Numbered from the stretch's first letter, positions 36,691-51,400 are shown. The stretch is 64,000 nt of DNA from Himantopus leucocephalus (GCA_003993805.1 RSEF01000012.1:8422945-8486944), one strand, 5' to 3'. The notes: generated by a model from the letters alone, not told the origin. Translations and numbers: made by a program.

Positions 36691-39600
36691 CCTGCAGTTG
36701 CGTGCACAATTTCAGTCCTCGGAACCAGATTGTTCCTCACAGTCTTGTGCTCTTACAAGAATAGTATGCTGTTAGCAACCTGTGTGCACGTCATTTCTGT
36801 CTTAATTTTACCTTGCTTAACATTCCATAAATATCTATGCAAACACATTGCTTGTATTGAGTGGTTTCTTAGGGATGAGAACTGTAACTAAGTGCTCTCA
36901 GAATGCAAGAAATGCAGGTGTCCTATTGCCTACACTGTGCTCTTTGGATTGAATCAGAACGACTGGGAGAAAAAAGGACACTGTATGGGCGCGTGAGGAT
37001 GAAAAAGGAGTGGAGAGGCTGCCCTTGCTCGTGGGTCTGTACACAACATTCCAGCTGTTCTCTGGAACCTCATTTAGTAGGAAGACAAACTCCATGCAGG
37101 AAAGTGGTGTATTTGGAGGAAAACAACTAGATTAAGAATTGCTTTCTCAGGCAGGGCCATGTTTAAAAATCCATTGTTGTCAATTGCTTTGAGTGCCCTT
37201 ACTGGAGAGACCAGACTGCCTATCAGGCTGCAAAATGCAATTCAAGACACAGTGGTCTCTTAACTTTAGTCATCCCCAGGGACACAGGAGGAGTTTGGGC
37301 AAAGGCTGATGATAAGAGAGCGAGCAGGACTAGCATGTTACCTTACCTCCTTTTAAGAGAACAGGCTATGAACTAACCTGTCTGGTAAAGGATAAACATT
37401 GTAATCCTAATCAGATTGCTGCTGGTTTAAGAGTGAAATGCTGTAGCTTGATGATGAAGTGATGAGAACACAGTGTAGAATGCAACATCTTGAATCTGCT
37501 TTTCTCCAGTGGTATGTTAGATGGTCAGTCATTTGCTTGATTGAGTCTAGCTTGTCAGCAAAGCTTACAACAATATCGAAGTTCATTTAAAAATACTATA
37601 CTAGCTATCAGACAAAAGCAGTTTGCTTTTAAACAAGCAGTTTGGTTTTTTTGTTAGCCATTTTGCAGTTCTAAGTTTTGGGTAATAAAACTATAGATGT
37701 GCATTTAAGCTCTTGGGGTGTTCAGCCTACAATTAATTCATTCTGAACTGATTTTGAATTCTGATGAAAATAAGTCCACACAGCACTGACAATTCATTGC
37801 ATAAATGACAAAATATCAGCATATGGAATAATTGTGTTAAAAAAAAAAAAAGTATTTTTGTGCCTTTTAAAAATTTTCCCTTTCATAAGTGAATGAAAAA
37901 CTGTGCACCAGTGACAGCTTTAAGGATTAGTCTAGCTGGGTGTCAGGCAGGGATTTTTTTGTCTTGCTTAATTGAAAGGGCATGTTAGGTATGTTTTAAA
38001 AAATAAGTTATCAAGCATCAGTGTATTTTCAGTGATGAAGTATTAACCTTATTCTTCAGACTGAAGAAAAAAATTGCTCTCAGCTTTAGAAGGGGCTGTA
38101 TTTCCTGGAGGGGGCAAATCTCTGTCTTTGATTATTAGGTACAGTGCTTTGTGAACTTCTAAATGATCTCTTCGAACAAGCTGCCGCATTGTTTAGCTGT
38201 TTTGGCTTTCATGGGAAGACTTGAACGTGGGCCATCAAGCCTATGTTGGTTCAAAAAAAGACTTCGTGGTATATGATGAGACATTTGTATGGCGGTGAAC
38301 ACTACCAATATCCACCAAATTTATTTGTTCCATGCACTATGTGTATGCATTTGGATGGTTATAAATATGGATGGTTTTTCGCGGTCCACGAATGACAAGA
38401 TGCCGTTTTACTTTAAAATGTCTGTTTTATTCAGTGCACAGCAAGGATATACTGCTACAGAAATTTTATTTTACTTCTCACTTTCCCTTGCCTTTCCTTT
38501 TCTTTTTTTTTTTAATAAAATCTGCTGATATAACATTTGCTTGTTATATTTTTAAAGAACTAATGTGTTCCTCCCTTTATTCTCTTTTGCTGTCTTCCTC
38601 CCTATCTGTTTTTCTCCAAACTGCTGCTTTCATCCCTACTCCAACCAGCTTGACTTCCAGGTCAGTATCTTCTGCTCTCCTGTTTAATTGCTCTTTCCGC
38701 AATGAAGGCTTTCATTGATGCTTCATTTATTTGGCCATTTTGATTCCAAACTTCTGTTTGCCTCTTTTTGGGTTTTGTTTTTATTCTGCTTGTCCCTATT
38801 GTGAAGTTTTTGGTCGTTCCATTTCTAGATCAGAAACTTTACAGTAAATGAATGCTTTTGTCAAAAGTCTGTAAGAAAAAAATATTTATTAACAACATAT
38901 TCAATTCATATGTTGTTTTGTGTGAAGATTTTTTTCTTCTTTCAGTTTTACTTTTATTATCTTTGTATAGGGAGTTCAACATAGGGATTAACTTTTTGGT
39001 AGACAACCCAACCCAGTAGGTAATGGATTGAACAATAACAATAGTATATAGAGAGATTTATACTTAAGATCAGAGACTTATTCTTAATACTTGACCATCA
39101 CCACTTTTACTGTTATTGCAAACATAACAGGATGTGTTGCAGTGGTTCAGCTTCTGGTTCAGAAACTTTTAGCTGTTTGTGCTGGACAGATTGTGGACCA
39201 GAACATAACTGCAAGGGAGGTGTATGTATGTGTATGTTTTATATGCTGTGTTTGTATGTAGCATTATCTAGTCAGATTCATGTTTTTCTTTCTTCCAGGT
39301 TTTAGATTACTTTAGCTAGGGTTTGTATGTGTGTACTGTTTTTAAGTAATCTTATCATCTTATGAAGTATTATGTCTTTTGGTGCTTGTTGAAAGTAAAA
39401 ATTGATTGTCAGCATTTTTTTTCTCTTAGTAGACCTTGCTGTTGATTTTTCTTCCCCAATACTTATGAATGGCTGTAAAGTGTAAATTAGTGAAGTGTTA
39501 AAACATCTACTTGGTATTTCAGAAACTAATAACTTTATATGGTTTGGACTACAGGTTCATCTGCTGCTTTCATTCCCCATTTGTTTCAGTGTGGCTATTT

Positions 39601-40251
39601 TTTTTTTTCCTGTGACAGGTCTTTAAGACAGTTCTATACTCTTAAGCTCATCCCTTACTTTTCAATTTCTGAAATTGGTGATTGAAACTTGCACAAAGTT
39701 TTGTTTGCTGTACTGAAGGAGCTTTTCTTTAGGCAGGAACAGAGCTGGTTTTCAGCGATTATCAAGGTAGAAAGTGTTTACTTCATCATAGATCAGTCGG
39801 ACTGGAGTATAAAGGAGGGTGTATACTGCAAAGACTTTCCAGGTGGATTTCATGTACCAAAGTTCTGCATTTGCAGATGTGGTTCCAGGTATCAGGTTGC
39901 CATGCAGTACATTTGACTAGAATCATGGCAGATGTCCAGTCTGCTGGTATAATATGTTCAGATCTGAAGTTTTCAGAAGTTTTATGTCAATGTATACTTC
40001 TTGCACAGCATTGTTCACATTTCACAGTTCAGATGTGTCAGAGAATTTTCGGACGTAGATGCCTTCGAACTGAATGGCAAAAGATGGCTCATTATGAAAA
40101 GATTGACAAGACAAGGGTTTTTTTCCTGATGTGCTTTAATGCACATTGCAATCACAAGTTACTTTCCAGCTGGAAAATTTTGTTTCTGAAATTAGAGGCT
40201 TATTGATTGCAGTAATGAATGAGAGAAACACTTTCTTTTTATTGTCTACTA

Positions 40252-40273
40252 CAAGCACATTGTAATGTGCTTG
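40252..40273. repeat. Palindrome, 10-bp arms, 2-nt centre
   Basis: caagcacatt, gt, aatgtgcttg, perfect match of both arms. Confidence 0.9.
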
Positions 40274-43200
40274 ATTGGATAGTTATTACAAGTGAATTAT
40301 AAAAATACTTATACAATTTATTTTCAGAATCTTTCTTTCTTCCAGAAATTAATTAAACGAGTTTACTCTGGAGTTGCTATGGTGAAGTTATTGTCTGAAT
40401 GTGACCAGTCTGGCATTTCTGTCAGAATATACCCAACATTGATTGAAAATCTCTCTAGCCAGAGAGAGCTTAAAAAAGGTATTATGCTATGCAATTGTCA
40501 TTATGGTTGATTTCACCGGAATGAAATGACTGGTATGCAGAAACATTTGTTCAGCAGTTGGAGGTGCAATTTCTGTTATGTTTTATTGACCTAAAAAACC
40601 AGCTGACCTTGCTGAAGCAAACTGTCCTCATAACCCTGCCAACTTTTATCCCTAGAGTCCTAGATAAGTTGTAGCGTGTGATTAGAGTTTATTGTGGGAT
40701 TTCAGTGAAGTGTTAAGTTTTCACAGCTTGAATCGTCATTAAGGTCAAAACTTAAATTAAGAAACAGATCTATTAATTTCTTTAATTCCTACTAATCAAT
40801 ATGTTCTTAGCTGTCATTTTATTCATCCGTATTTATATGGGGTTAGAACGATTAGAAAAATGGTGCATCTCTTGTATGCCATGGCGGGCTATTGATACTG
40901 GTGGCAATCAATAAAATTGAATACATTGGCATAATCCCTTACCCCATGTGCATCTACCTGTACAATATAAAACTGTTCTGAGCACAAGAATCAGTACAGT
41001 AATTTATTTTTACTTTTTTTTATTTAGGTTACAGCAGCTTATATACTTCCCGAGCTTTTCTGGCTGCAGATAAAGAGAACATGGATATTTTTTCCGTGTA
41101 TAATATACTGACCAGTGCTAGAAATTTTCCCACCAGTCTCTGGTGTTGGCCTTCCTAATTGTTTCCGTGGGAGGCTGGAGCTCAATGAGATGTGCAAGGC
41201 AAGGTTTAACAGAGTTTTAAATTTAACTTATGAGCCTTCCACAGTTTTGTCAAATGTCAGTTTGATGGTTCCAAGGGCAGAGTGATATGTTGTTCAAAGA
41301 TAATTTCCCTGGAGAAATTGAGATAGTGTACTAATGAAAACTGAGAGAATCTGTGATATACATTACTCTTCTGAGAGACTGGTTATTCTGAGTGAGAAAC
41401 ATAGTTGTCACATTGGATAACGGGCAGATTGTTGTCATGTCTTTCTGTTTTAGTCTGTTTGCTACATATACGGAATCAACATTTTAACATCATGAGCATT
41501 TTAACATTTAAACATTTTGAAAGAGATGAAGATTTGAGATGGGATTATTTAGATTTTTCTGATTACAAGTGGGGTTTTGAATTTGTGTGCATTTACATTT
41601 CATTATATTTAAGAAACAGTATCGTAGAAAGTTTATTTCCTTGGAATTCTGCTTTATTAAAAAAAAAGGAAAATAATAATATATTACAGAATAAGCAGAA
41701 ATTGTTGTGATAAACAATAAAAAGATACAAATGGGTCCCTGGACAGGATAAAGCATTATTGTTCATTTGTATCCTACTCACTCCTGAACCTGTCTGCTCA
41801 GTTCTATATTTTGCCCTTTCAGTTTGCTTAAAGACGTGCAGAGGTTAAAATAATTTCTGAGACAACTAGAAATTTATTCTTTTAAATAAGGAAGGATATT
41901 TTGCAATTTCTCAGTCATGCTTTTTTTTTGGTTTTGATTTGGAGTGTAAATACTCTGTGGAAGTAAATGGATGTGCAGCATAAACTGGATATGAGGAGAA
42001 GAGAGCTCTACGTCTCTGAAGGAAAAATATCCACTTGGTTTGGATTGGGTTGGACCTGACACCACAATTCTGTATTGGGGAAGAGAGAACATAAGGAACT
42101 GCTGCTTTTCCATTTCACGGTTACTAATTCCAAGACAGAGCACTATTTCTTATGCTTCTCTAGACCTGCTGCTTCCACTAGTTTTCCCCAGGGGGAAGAT
42201 CCACAGAGCATATTTCTTTGCCTCTTGAATGTGTGAATAAAGTAGCCATACAGCGCTCTTCTGGGGAGCTTGGTAACTGCCTGGGTACAACGCTGTCAGG
42301 ATTCCTTGTGTACAGTGGAGGGGTGTGTGTGTGAAGAATCATTGTGAGATAGCACAGCTTACCCTCAAAAAGCTGTGACTGAAAAGAGACAGGGGAACTA
42401 AATTTAGGAACTGGGCTGTTGGTGGAACCACTTCTTCCGCTTGTATTGTTTGCTTCCATCATGCAGGAGCAACATGCCTGGACAGTGTGATTGTGATTGG
42501 ATTGAAATGCTCTGATCTGAATTTATAATAAACAGAAGTTAGTATGGCAAAACAAGAAATCACACAAAGCGTACTGGATTTATGTGGAGGTCTGAACAGG
42601 TTACTGCAAAAGCATAGAAAGTTTTGATTTATGCATTGAATGATAATGGCTGGATTGATCCTGAGAACTGCTAGGTTGAGCCAGGAGTTGCAGTTGAAAG
42701 ATTTGATTCAGAAAGAAATTGCAATGAAATATGAATTGCAGCAGAGGCGGTTTGATCCTGATTGCTGTCAGGCTGAGCTGGACATGCTGTGGAGCAGTTG
42801 GATGCAGATAATAACAAGACGGACTCGGGAGTTGATGGGGATTTTTTGTTGGGTTTTTTGTTGTTAGTTTGTTAGGGTTTTTTGTTTGTATGTTTTTTTT
42901 AAAGGAAAAAAAAAAGAAAAAAGCTTACCTGGACAACAGCTTGGAAAGGACCTGATGAAGCAAGCAGCAGCAGGACTGCAACTCCTTGGTTGGAAATACC
43001 AGACAACAAACTATTTCCAGTTACTGTTATCGCTAATGGTATCAATTAATAATATAGCTGAGCAAGCAATTGCCATATTAAATCAGATCAAATATCCTTC
43101 TCATCTAGTGTCCTGTCATCAGCAGTATTTATTTATTTTTTTTTTTAAAGAAGAACATCAGAAGAAAATGCAGAACAGTCCCTGGTGTACAAGAGAGATG

Positions 43201-43746
43201 TGTGACAGATGAGTCTTCTGGTACAGATTTCACACATGTTCATTTAAAGTGTCATCCAGTAAGAATGTGCTGAGAAAGACAGTAGTGCAATGCACTGTGT
43301 TGGAGTTTCAGTGGTTGCAGGCAGATATGTGTTGAAACAAAGTGATATGAACCATAGTTTGGAACAGAATTTTAGTAGGTCTTTTTCATTCATGCATTAT
43401 CCTCACGTGGATATTTCTAGCATCTCTCTAGGGCTTTGGAGGGAACTGTGTCAGACTAAACACTTCTTAAACAAAGATTTTGGAAAACTTCCCAGATTGT
43501 GTGTTAGGTAAACCCTTCCTCCCACGTTTTTGTCTTTGAGGTGAGAAATGTTTCAGTGACTTCTGTGACACTTGCTTTATTTCTACCAGGCAGAGTTCTT
43601 GGTTCTCTCAAGGCAATGATATTTTTTTTTTTTTGGTGTGCTTGAAGGCAAAATAGTTGTCATGCTGAAGCATTGTCATAATCTGAGTATTAAGAATACT
43701 TAAACCAGGCTTCAAACATTTGAAAGAATGCGATTTAAAGGGGGAA

Positions 43747-43763
43747 AAAGAAGAAGAAGAAGA
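43747..43763. repeat. (GAA)n short tandem repeat
   Basis: Five or six aag/gaa units within a purine-rich stretch on the plus strand. Confidence 0.85.
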
Positions 43764-44853
43764 AAAACAAGGATTATTTGAATTTGTGGCTTTATTTTTC
43801 TTTTTTTAACCCAGCAATAGATTTGCCTTGTGTTTTTTGAGACCTATAGATCTGTGTGGGCTGCAAGCTTGTTCCTTTGAGTGAAACTGAAATAGCTATG
43901 TAATCCATTGGTAACAGGAGCTGGGAATGTAATGAAAAGATTGAACGTACTAAAATTCATTTATCTTAATTGGTAACTCTGGGCGTTACAGCAGTAACTG
44001 GAGAATTAGGGATGTGGGAATCAAATTCTTTGGAGATTTTAAAAAAATATTGTTTATCTTGGATGGGTTTTTTTCGCCCGTTGTTTGCACTGGTGATTTT
44101 GATTCCAGTCCTTCGTATCATCACAGAGAGAAAACAGAGGGTGCTTCTCAGTTCTCCTGTTGAGTAGATGTTATGACATGGAGTTTGCTGTAGTTTCATC
44201 TTCAGGTGAATGGCAGGAAGACCAAGCATTCTTCACTAAGAGATGACCATATTAACTTCTTGTGGTAATATTCTCTGAGGTGTATAGCAGAATCGTGGCC
44301 TTTATTACTGAAAGGCAAAGTCAGTGAAGCCAAAGTTAACCAGAGAGTATTACCTTCCCCCAAATTCTGTTGTCCAAAAGGAAACAAAATTTTACTCAGT
44401 TGTCATAAGCTTATTTCATAGGTCTTAGTGTCCCCTGTTAGCCAATCCAGTCCCAGGGTGACAACGTTTTCCTGCCTCTCCAGGAGGCATCCACTCAAAC
44501 TTTCCGTCTCACCCCATATTATAATAGACATGCTAAGAAAGCTGAGCTACTCTCATTTATGCCACTGTAGAATGGATATTTGTTTCAGTTACAAGATCAG
44601 ATAGCACCACTGTAAAAGTGAAATTGTGTTACAGGGTCAGCTGTAGGATGGTAGGTTATGTCGTTACACGGTTTAGGAGTTTAAACAATTATAAAGGCAA
44701 TTAGTTCAGGCAGTTGAAGTTTTGCCCCTGCTCCTTTTCAGTGGAGAGGGGAAAATATAGTTCTTCTATAGGGAAAAGGAAAAGAGTGGGAATAAGATCT
44801 GGTAGATTTTCTGTTCTGGAATAGTGAGGGCAAGAAGGGCAAAGGTGAGACGG

Positions 44854-44871
44854 NTTTTTTTTTTTTTTTTT
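44854..44871. repeat. N followed by a T17 run
   Basis: An ambiguous base at 44854 is followed by about 17 T. It looks like a contig join at a homopolymer; unlike the other single-N sites, I see no flanking duplication. Confidence 0.8.
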
Positions 44872-47056
44872 CCCTATAGTACAGTAATTGGTTAGTCAGA
44901 ATGCAAAGAAAGGAATCCCTTGGGATTTGGGGATGAAGTATTGCTCCAAAATGTGGCCTTTATGAAACCAGACGTGGAAAAAAAATCTGTTTTTTTTCTT
45001 TTGAGTCTGTCTAAACAAAAATGAAGGAATGATTTTTTTTTTTTCCTTGGGAAGTCTTCATTCAAAACATTTTATTCATATGTGCCTATGTAGTAGTCTG
45101 TAATAATCTATGAGCTTTTTATGTCAATTTTTCACATTAAAAGCAGACTTTCAAATTTAAATGAAGCAGAAGAAATGTTATTTTTTAAAATGGTGTAATA
45201 GCTTTGAAATAGAGAATGGAGCTGATTTACACCAGTGTTATACTTTAGTTCCAGATTAATCAGTATGAGCCATGTCCTCCTTAAGGCAGCCAATTATCTG
45301 GCCACTTATATTCTCAGAATTTGGGTGCATTGTATGGTGTTATCAAATAGAATAAAGAGGCTGTGCAGAGAAAGTATGACAAGTTTTGGCACCATTTTTA
45401 ACAAAGTAACAGATATTCGTAGCAGCTTTGTCATCAGACTGTTGGAATAATCAGAGGCAAAACCCAAATGAAAGAATTACCCCGGAGGGGGAAACATATT
45501 AGAAGTGGTAAATTGCTTAATTATAGCTTTGGGACCTACTTAGGCTCCATTCTACATATGTTGCTTGTTTTGTGGGTGGTGTATATTGTATCAGTGGTGA
45601 ATATGCACTTGGTGTGGGTTGTGGATCAGTGTTGGTAGGGCTTCATTGAAACAGTTCACACTGATGCATTTATAGATACGTTTTTCTCTGGTTTGAAGAT
45701 TCTGTATTGGGAGAATCAGACAACTACTTTGCACCTTTGTTTTTCCCTTTTTGCTTTTTGGTACTGCAGTTGTGACACACCTTACTTCAATGAGGAATAC
45801 TCTTCTGGGCAGCTCTGCACATACTAATTCTTTTCTCACTCTTAACAAGTGCACAAGCAATAAATAGTTGCATTCTGTGTTGCTGTAAGATAACACGTTT
45901 GCTAGTCAGTGGACCTCACAGAAAAGGTCATTGTCTACAATGGTGAGATGGCGCTGCAGTTTTGCAGTCTGTAGATTTCATTTTACAAAGAAAAAGGCAA
46001 ACTGCTTATGAAATAAAATGCTGTTATTATTTTATATGTTAATAAATTTTAATCCATTTTCTTCCTGTGGTTACTATTGTTACTCTCTGCCATTTTATAT
46101 CAGGGCATAAAGCTAGATGAATGATTTGGCCTGGGATGTACAAGCAGTCTTGCTTCTGAACATCATCTACATCATTAAAAAAAGGGTCAATCCCAATATA
46201 ATTTTTTTGCCATCAAGGGAGAAAGAATAAAATTTATTTAGAAGCTCAGCTCTGTTAGACATGCTGGCTGTGTCAAAGTAATTAATTTCTTAATGGGTAG
46301 GATGATTGCTTTTGTTTTTGCATTTAAGGTATTCTTTATTTTTTTTTATCATCATGACAATTGTATTGTTTAATAAAAAGAAAATAAAAAAAGGTTAAGA
46401 ATAAGGAAACCCCCCAAATTTTAAAAGATGTTTGGATACTAATAATTCTTTAGGTTATAGAATCTGGATTAAAAAACCCCACAAAAATCTGAAAGTTTTT
46501 GTAAATGCAAATGACAGCACAGGAAGATACTATTTAGATTTTTATTAGCATATCATAAGTCTTAAGGTGACTAGAGTCTAACTTATTAAATAAATTTAAC
46601 AGTCAAGCAGGAGGGCTTTCTTTTTGAAAAATGATAGTTATTTGAGGTATGTTATATTTTCTTTGTGGTATCAAAATTTCAGCTTGTCATGGATATAGGT
46701 TTTCTTATCATGATAATACCTATTTTCCCCAGACAAATCCATCTATGGGTTGTAAGTGAATAAACAATGTCCTTGCATATTTGTGTCAGGAATGTGTCTG
46801 TCAGTAACCCTCTTAACATCTCTTGTGATGTTTACAGTTTGCTAGAGAACCCATCTTTGGTTTTCAGGTTCATAGATTGGTAGTAGCAAATACATTTGTA
46901 TTCCAGGAAAATGCCAGAAACAATACTTAACTTTGCTCATATATTAATGGAAATTCTATCTTATGGATTTCAATGGAGTTGGATCTGAATTTTAAAGAAT
47001 TACCCTTATGCTGTTGTTTTAGTCTTGACTCAATAAATTAAATGGGAACCTAGGCG

Positions 47057-47076
47057 CACTGTCATTTTTGACAGTG
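47057..47076. repeat. Inverted repeat, 8-bp arms, TTTT loop
   Basis: cactgtca, tttt, tgacagtg. The arms equal those of the palindrome at 6966-6984. Confidence 0.88.
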
Positions 47077-48131
47077 AGAACTGAATTGTTGGAAATATTT
47101 CTGCTGAGTCTTACTGAAGTAATGTAGTTCAGAATGGACATTCACATGGACGGGATTTACAGGATCAGGTCTTCTGCATGACTAGCTACTGAGATCCAGA
47201 GTGCCTAGTAAAATGTTGAGATTTGTTTTATTGCTCACATACGTGAATTGTTTGTAAAGGTGTGGAGTATTTATACAGGAGAAGGAGATGACCTGTTAAA
47301 AAGAAAAATGACTTTTTCAAGTAATGATGTTGGTCACATTCTACCCAGTGCATGCCTACAACAATAAGTGAAGTTGTTGATTATTTTAAATATGTATACT
47401 AGATTACGTTTTAAAATGTATTTTTGAGACTTTCCTATTTTATAGAAATTACTTGTTTTGACTAAATCTTTGTATTTCATATTTTTTTTCCCTGAAAACA
47501 TTGTTTGCTAAATTTATTGCACTCTGATTTTTCTTATTTCTTGAGGAGTACAGGTACCTAGCATACTGGAGAATTTTTTTGATTGACTTTCAGACAGCTG
47601 GTCCCATTGTAACGCTGTTTAATGTGATGAAAATTATTACAGAGACATATTCCATTAGAAAATGTTACAGATTTTGCTCTTGGGAGTATTTTACACGTCT
47701 GCATTTTTTGGATGCTTTGAGGAAAAAAAAATCTTTATGAAATAGAGTAAAGGCTATACTAAGCATGTAACACTTAGTTTTGGCTGACATTACCAACTTT
47801 TTGGCCAAGGTACCCAGGTGGCTAATTAAAGGTGGGAATTTAATGAAATGGTGTGATTTTCTATAGCTATCAGCGATGAAAGCGTTGGAGTTTAGACAAC
47901 AGTTACGCAGTACTGTAAAATGCAATCTGAAAGATACTCACATATATGCAGAAACTAAATGTTAATATTTGTCCTAAAAAGTTGGACTGAAGGATTCAAA
48001 TGTACTGTAGTTAGAACTACGAGATCAATTTGTATGCTATTCCAGATGAACAAGAAAAAACCACAAAGGAACATGGTTAAACATAGTCATTGCAATTAGT
48101 GATATTCATACTAGCAAGAATTAAGTGCTAC

Positions 48132-48497
48132 TACTCTTTTGATATTTTCTTTCTGCTCATCAAGGGTCTGGGTCTCCATGACACTGATGTCTATTTCTTA
48201 AAAAGACATTTTGACTAAAAAAAATTAAATAGAATGAACGGCTAGTGTAACTGATGTCAGGGCATCTTGCTATTTGCACAGCAAGATCAAGGAGCTCTAG
48301 GTTCTTTGCTTCGGGNTACTCTTTTGATATTTTCTTTCTGCTCATCAAGGGTCTGGGTCTTCATGACACTGATGTCTATTTCTTAAAAAGACATTTCAAT
48401 TAAAAAAAAAATTAAATAGAATGAACGGCTAGTGTAATTGATGTCAGGGCACCTTGCTGTTTGCACAGCAAGATCAAGGGGCTCTGGGTTCTTTGGT
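48132..48497. repeat. Direct duplication across a single N (copies about 180 bp, about 5% diverged)
   Basis: 48132-48315 and 48317 to about 48497 share tactcttttgatattttc through to the gctctaggttctttg/gctctgggttctttg end, with about nine substitutions, all transitions, and a 2-nt length change in an A run. The N is at 48316. Each copy contains its own atcttgct/agcaagat or accttgct/agcaagat inverted repeat. Confidence 0.92.
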
Positions 48498-51400
48498 CCA
48501 GACTTCGTAAGAGACAAAGCTGTAGGGCTGTATAAGAATTTTTTGTCTTTTCCCTTCACATGTCTTGTTCAGATCTGTGATGTTCTAAGTGGACCTACAT
48601 ATTCAGCAGTCATAGTTTAATGGTTCTTCAGCAGCATCAGAAATCAGAGCTGCTACAGTCTATTGATTCTTGTGTTGGCGGTCTAAGGCCATTTTTCTGA
48701 AAAAGTTGTTGGATATTGAGGAAAACAGATGTGGGCATTGCTATGGTTTAGATGCCTAATTTTAAGTCTACTGCCCGCTCGAGGTATAAATCAATGGCTG
48801 TGGAGCATTCTGTGTGTTGAAAAAAGATTATAGAAAATCATCCCAGGTCAGGAAGATTCAGGAAGAGGAACGGGGAATTATGACTGGCCAATTTTTAATG
48901 GAGTAGCATAGCTACAGTCTACTGTGTATTTATAGTTCAGACCAAGGGCTTGATCTAGGTTCATGAACTCAGTGTAACGTACAGTAAGGTAGTTTCTAGA
49001 GAAGTATATTACTTTATATAATCTTTTCCTCTTCATTAGGAATGAAACAATGTCTAATGTACTAGAAGAATAAAATTTTATTTAGATTTTTTTCTTATAT
49101 CTGGTATTCTTCATCTCTTCTTTATTAACTTCCAATATCATTGTCATCTAGTATTTATGTGGCATGGGTGTTTGCTGGATACTGCTTCTCTATATTGAAT
49201 GATCAAATGAGTTGGAAGATGCCCATTGAGTCCTTCAGTTTGTAACTATTTTATTTTTTTAAACTGTTCAAGATGTACTGACATTCTAGCTCTGTTTTGA
49301 AGACAGCTTAGCTCCACTCTGAATTCTTTTTTTATCCATAGATGAAGCTGCTAGATGTTTTATGACAGTTGCTGGCTGGCTATAACCATAGGAAAACAAA
49401 CAGAAATTTAAATTTGTTATCTGAAAAAGTGTCATTAACCAGCCATTTTAATGTTTGGCCAAGATTACGCATCTGTGTAAGGTGGTAGTCATCTATGCTG
49501 CTTTTTAGACTGCTTTTTTCCTTCTTAAATGTTATGAGCTCAGAACATCATTTCTTTAAGCCAAATGTGGTATTGGCACGACTTCAGTGTGCTCTGGGCT
49601 TGGGTGCTTTAGAACTAGTTTGAAGACTGGCTTTCCAGTTATGTGAAGGTTTTAAAATTACAAACACAGCATAGTATTCTATAATAACTAGTTTGAGATG
49701 ACTGCAATGCCTAGCTTAGTCGTTAAAGACTTTAGGTTGCTGTAAGATAATAGATACCCAACTTCAAAATGAACTATAACAATGTGGAAAATCAGAAAGT
49801 TGTGGATTTCGTCTTACTGCTTTGGGGCAGTTAGACTGTCAAACAAATAATGGTTTTGTATATATTTTAGTACGAGAATATGATTAACATGTGATGGTAA
49901 GATCAATTCAACTGCCCAGACCCCCGAAGCATACATTTCAGATTCTGAAGACATATACCTTAAACAATAATGTTTTATTTATTTTATTCTGTCTAATGAA
50001 TTTTGTGATCTTATAGCTTTAAATTGAAACAGCGTAGCAGAACACACAAAACTAATGCATCATGATAAAGAATAATGTAGACTCAACTGTGCATATCAGC
50101 ATAGCTACTAGTAAACTGTGTGGATATTTTATATCCTATATGGCAATGGCATATGGTATTTCGTGCTGATTGTGTACTGTTCCCAAATATTTTTCTGTTT
50201 CTCATGCATAATCTTTACTTATCCTAATCTTTTTTTTTTTGTTCCAAAGCATTTTAGAAGCAGAGCCATGTAAAAAAATACCAGAGGAAGCATACTTTAA
50301 AAATATACTGAATCAAGATTTATATTTGATATATTTGCTATTAAAAAGAAAATTAAAAAAAAAGGCGAGGAATGTGTTCTTGTATTTATTTCCTCTATTG
50401 AACTTCTCCTGTACCTTTAATGCAGGCCTAAAACAAAACTACTCAGCGAGGCTTTTTAACTGTAGCATTTTCTTTTCATTTCCATAGGCATGTAGGCAGT
50501 TGTGGAAGAAAGAGAGGCTATGACACAGCTTTCTTTTATTTCCTTCTCTTCAAGATTTTGCATATCACAGGCACCAGATGTTTTCCTTTGCAGCGTTACC
50601 ATGTTCTACTTTTCAATGTGCCATTAGACAGAAACTGAAATGGGAAGTTGTGAGAGGGGAAGGGTGATGAAAGAAGCAGTTAGCATTGGCATAAAATTGA
50701 AGTTCTTAGAGATTAAATGTAAATTAATTTATCATTTACTCAGCATAAGATTGAAAACCATTTTATATTTTAACAGCACAAAGTCATAATACACCACCAA
50801 AATTTCTGCCAAATACCACATTTATATATGAAGTTGTGAAAGTCATTTTCATTTTATGCTGATTAGGTCTATGCTTACAATTATGCAACATGGACCCGTG
50901 AAAGAGAACTGATTTCCACATGGAGCTGCACAGAACATCTAGTGTATATTTGAATACTTGATTTAGAAAGACAAAGGGCATCACTCTCAAATTTTTGAGG
51001 AAACTTAGTAAAAAATAGACAGCTCAATAGCTAAACCCATTATATTCTTTAAGACCTAGAAAAAAGTTTAAACTGGAACAGGCAATTTCTGGTTGTTTTT
51101 TTTATTACTTTGTCAGTGTAATTTTGGTAGAAATATTCCTGCTGTTTTTAGCACTGTTGTGTTCCTTGCTTATTATTGGTTAGCTGTGGCAGACTCTTGT
51201 GCTTTTCAGGAAATTAACCTTTCTTACACCACTGTGACAAAATACTGGTGATTTATGCTATGCTCCCAGGCCTATCGAGGTAGGTCTCATGTAGGCAGAT
51301 TTCTTCTGACCATCCTGTAGTGTATTTTTTTTGTTCTCAAGTGAACTTAATTTGGGGATTTAAACATGATGGCAAAAGTCTACCAAAAAACAGCAGTAGT

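Noticed and set aside
39689..40206. Overlapping open frames that looked like a possible processed pseudogene
   Set aside because: The two frames do not join to a recognisable protein, and there is no poly(A) tail or target duplication.
42935..42970. cttggaaaggacctgatgaa, reminiscent of a CR1 3' end
   Set aside because: Neighbouring blocks of the CR1 3' end are absent; match too short.
42640..43212. Adjacent open frames with an alpha-helical, Gln-rich look (ELQLKDLIQKEIAMKYELQQ)
   Set aside because: Resembles a coiled coil but matches no ERC2 exon, lacks good splice sites at the ends, and is followed by T/A-rich low complexity.
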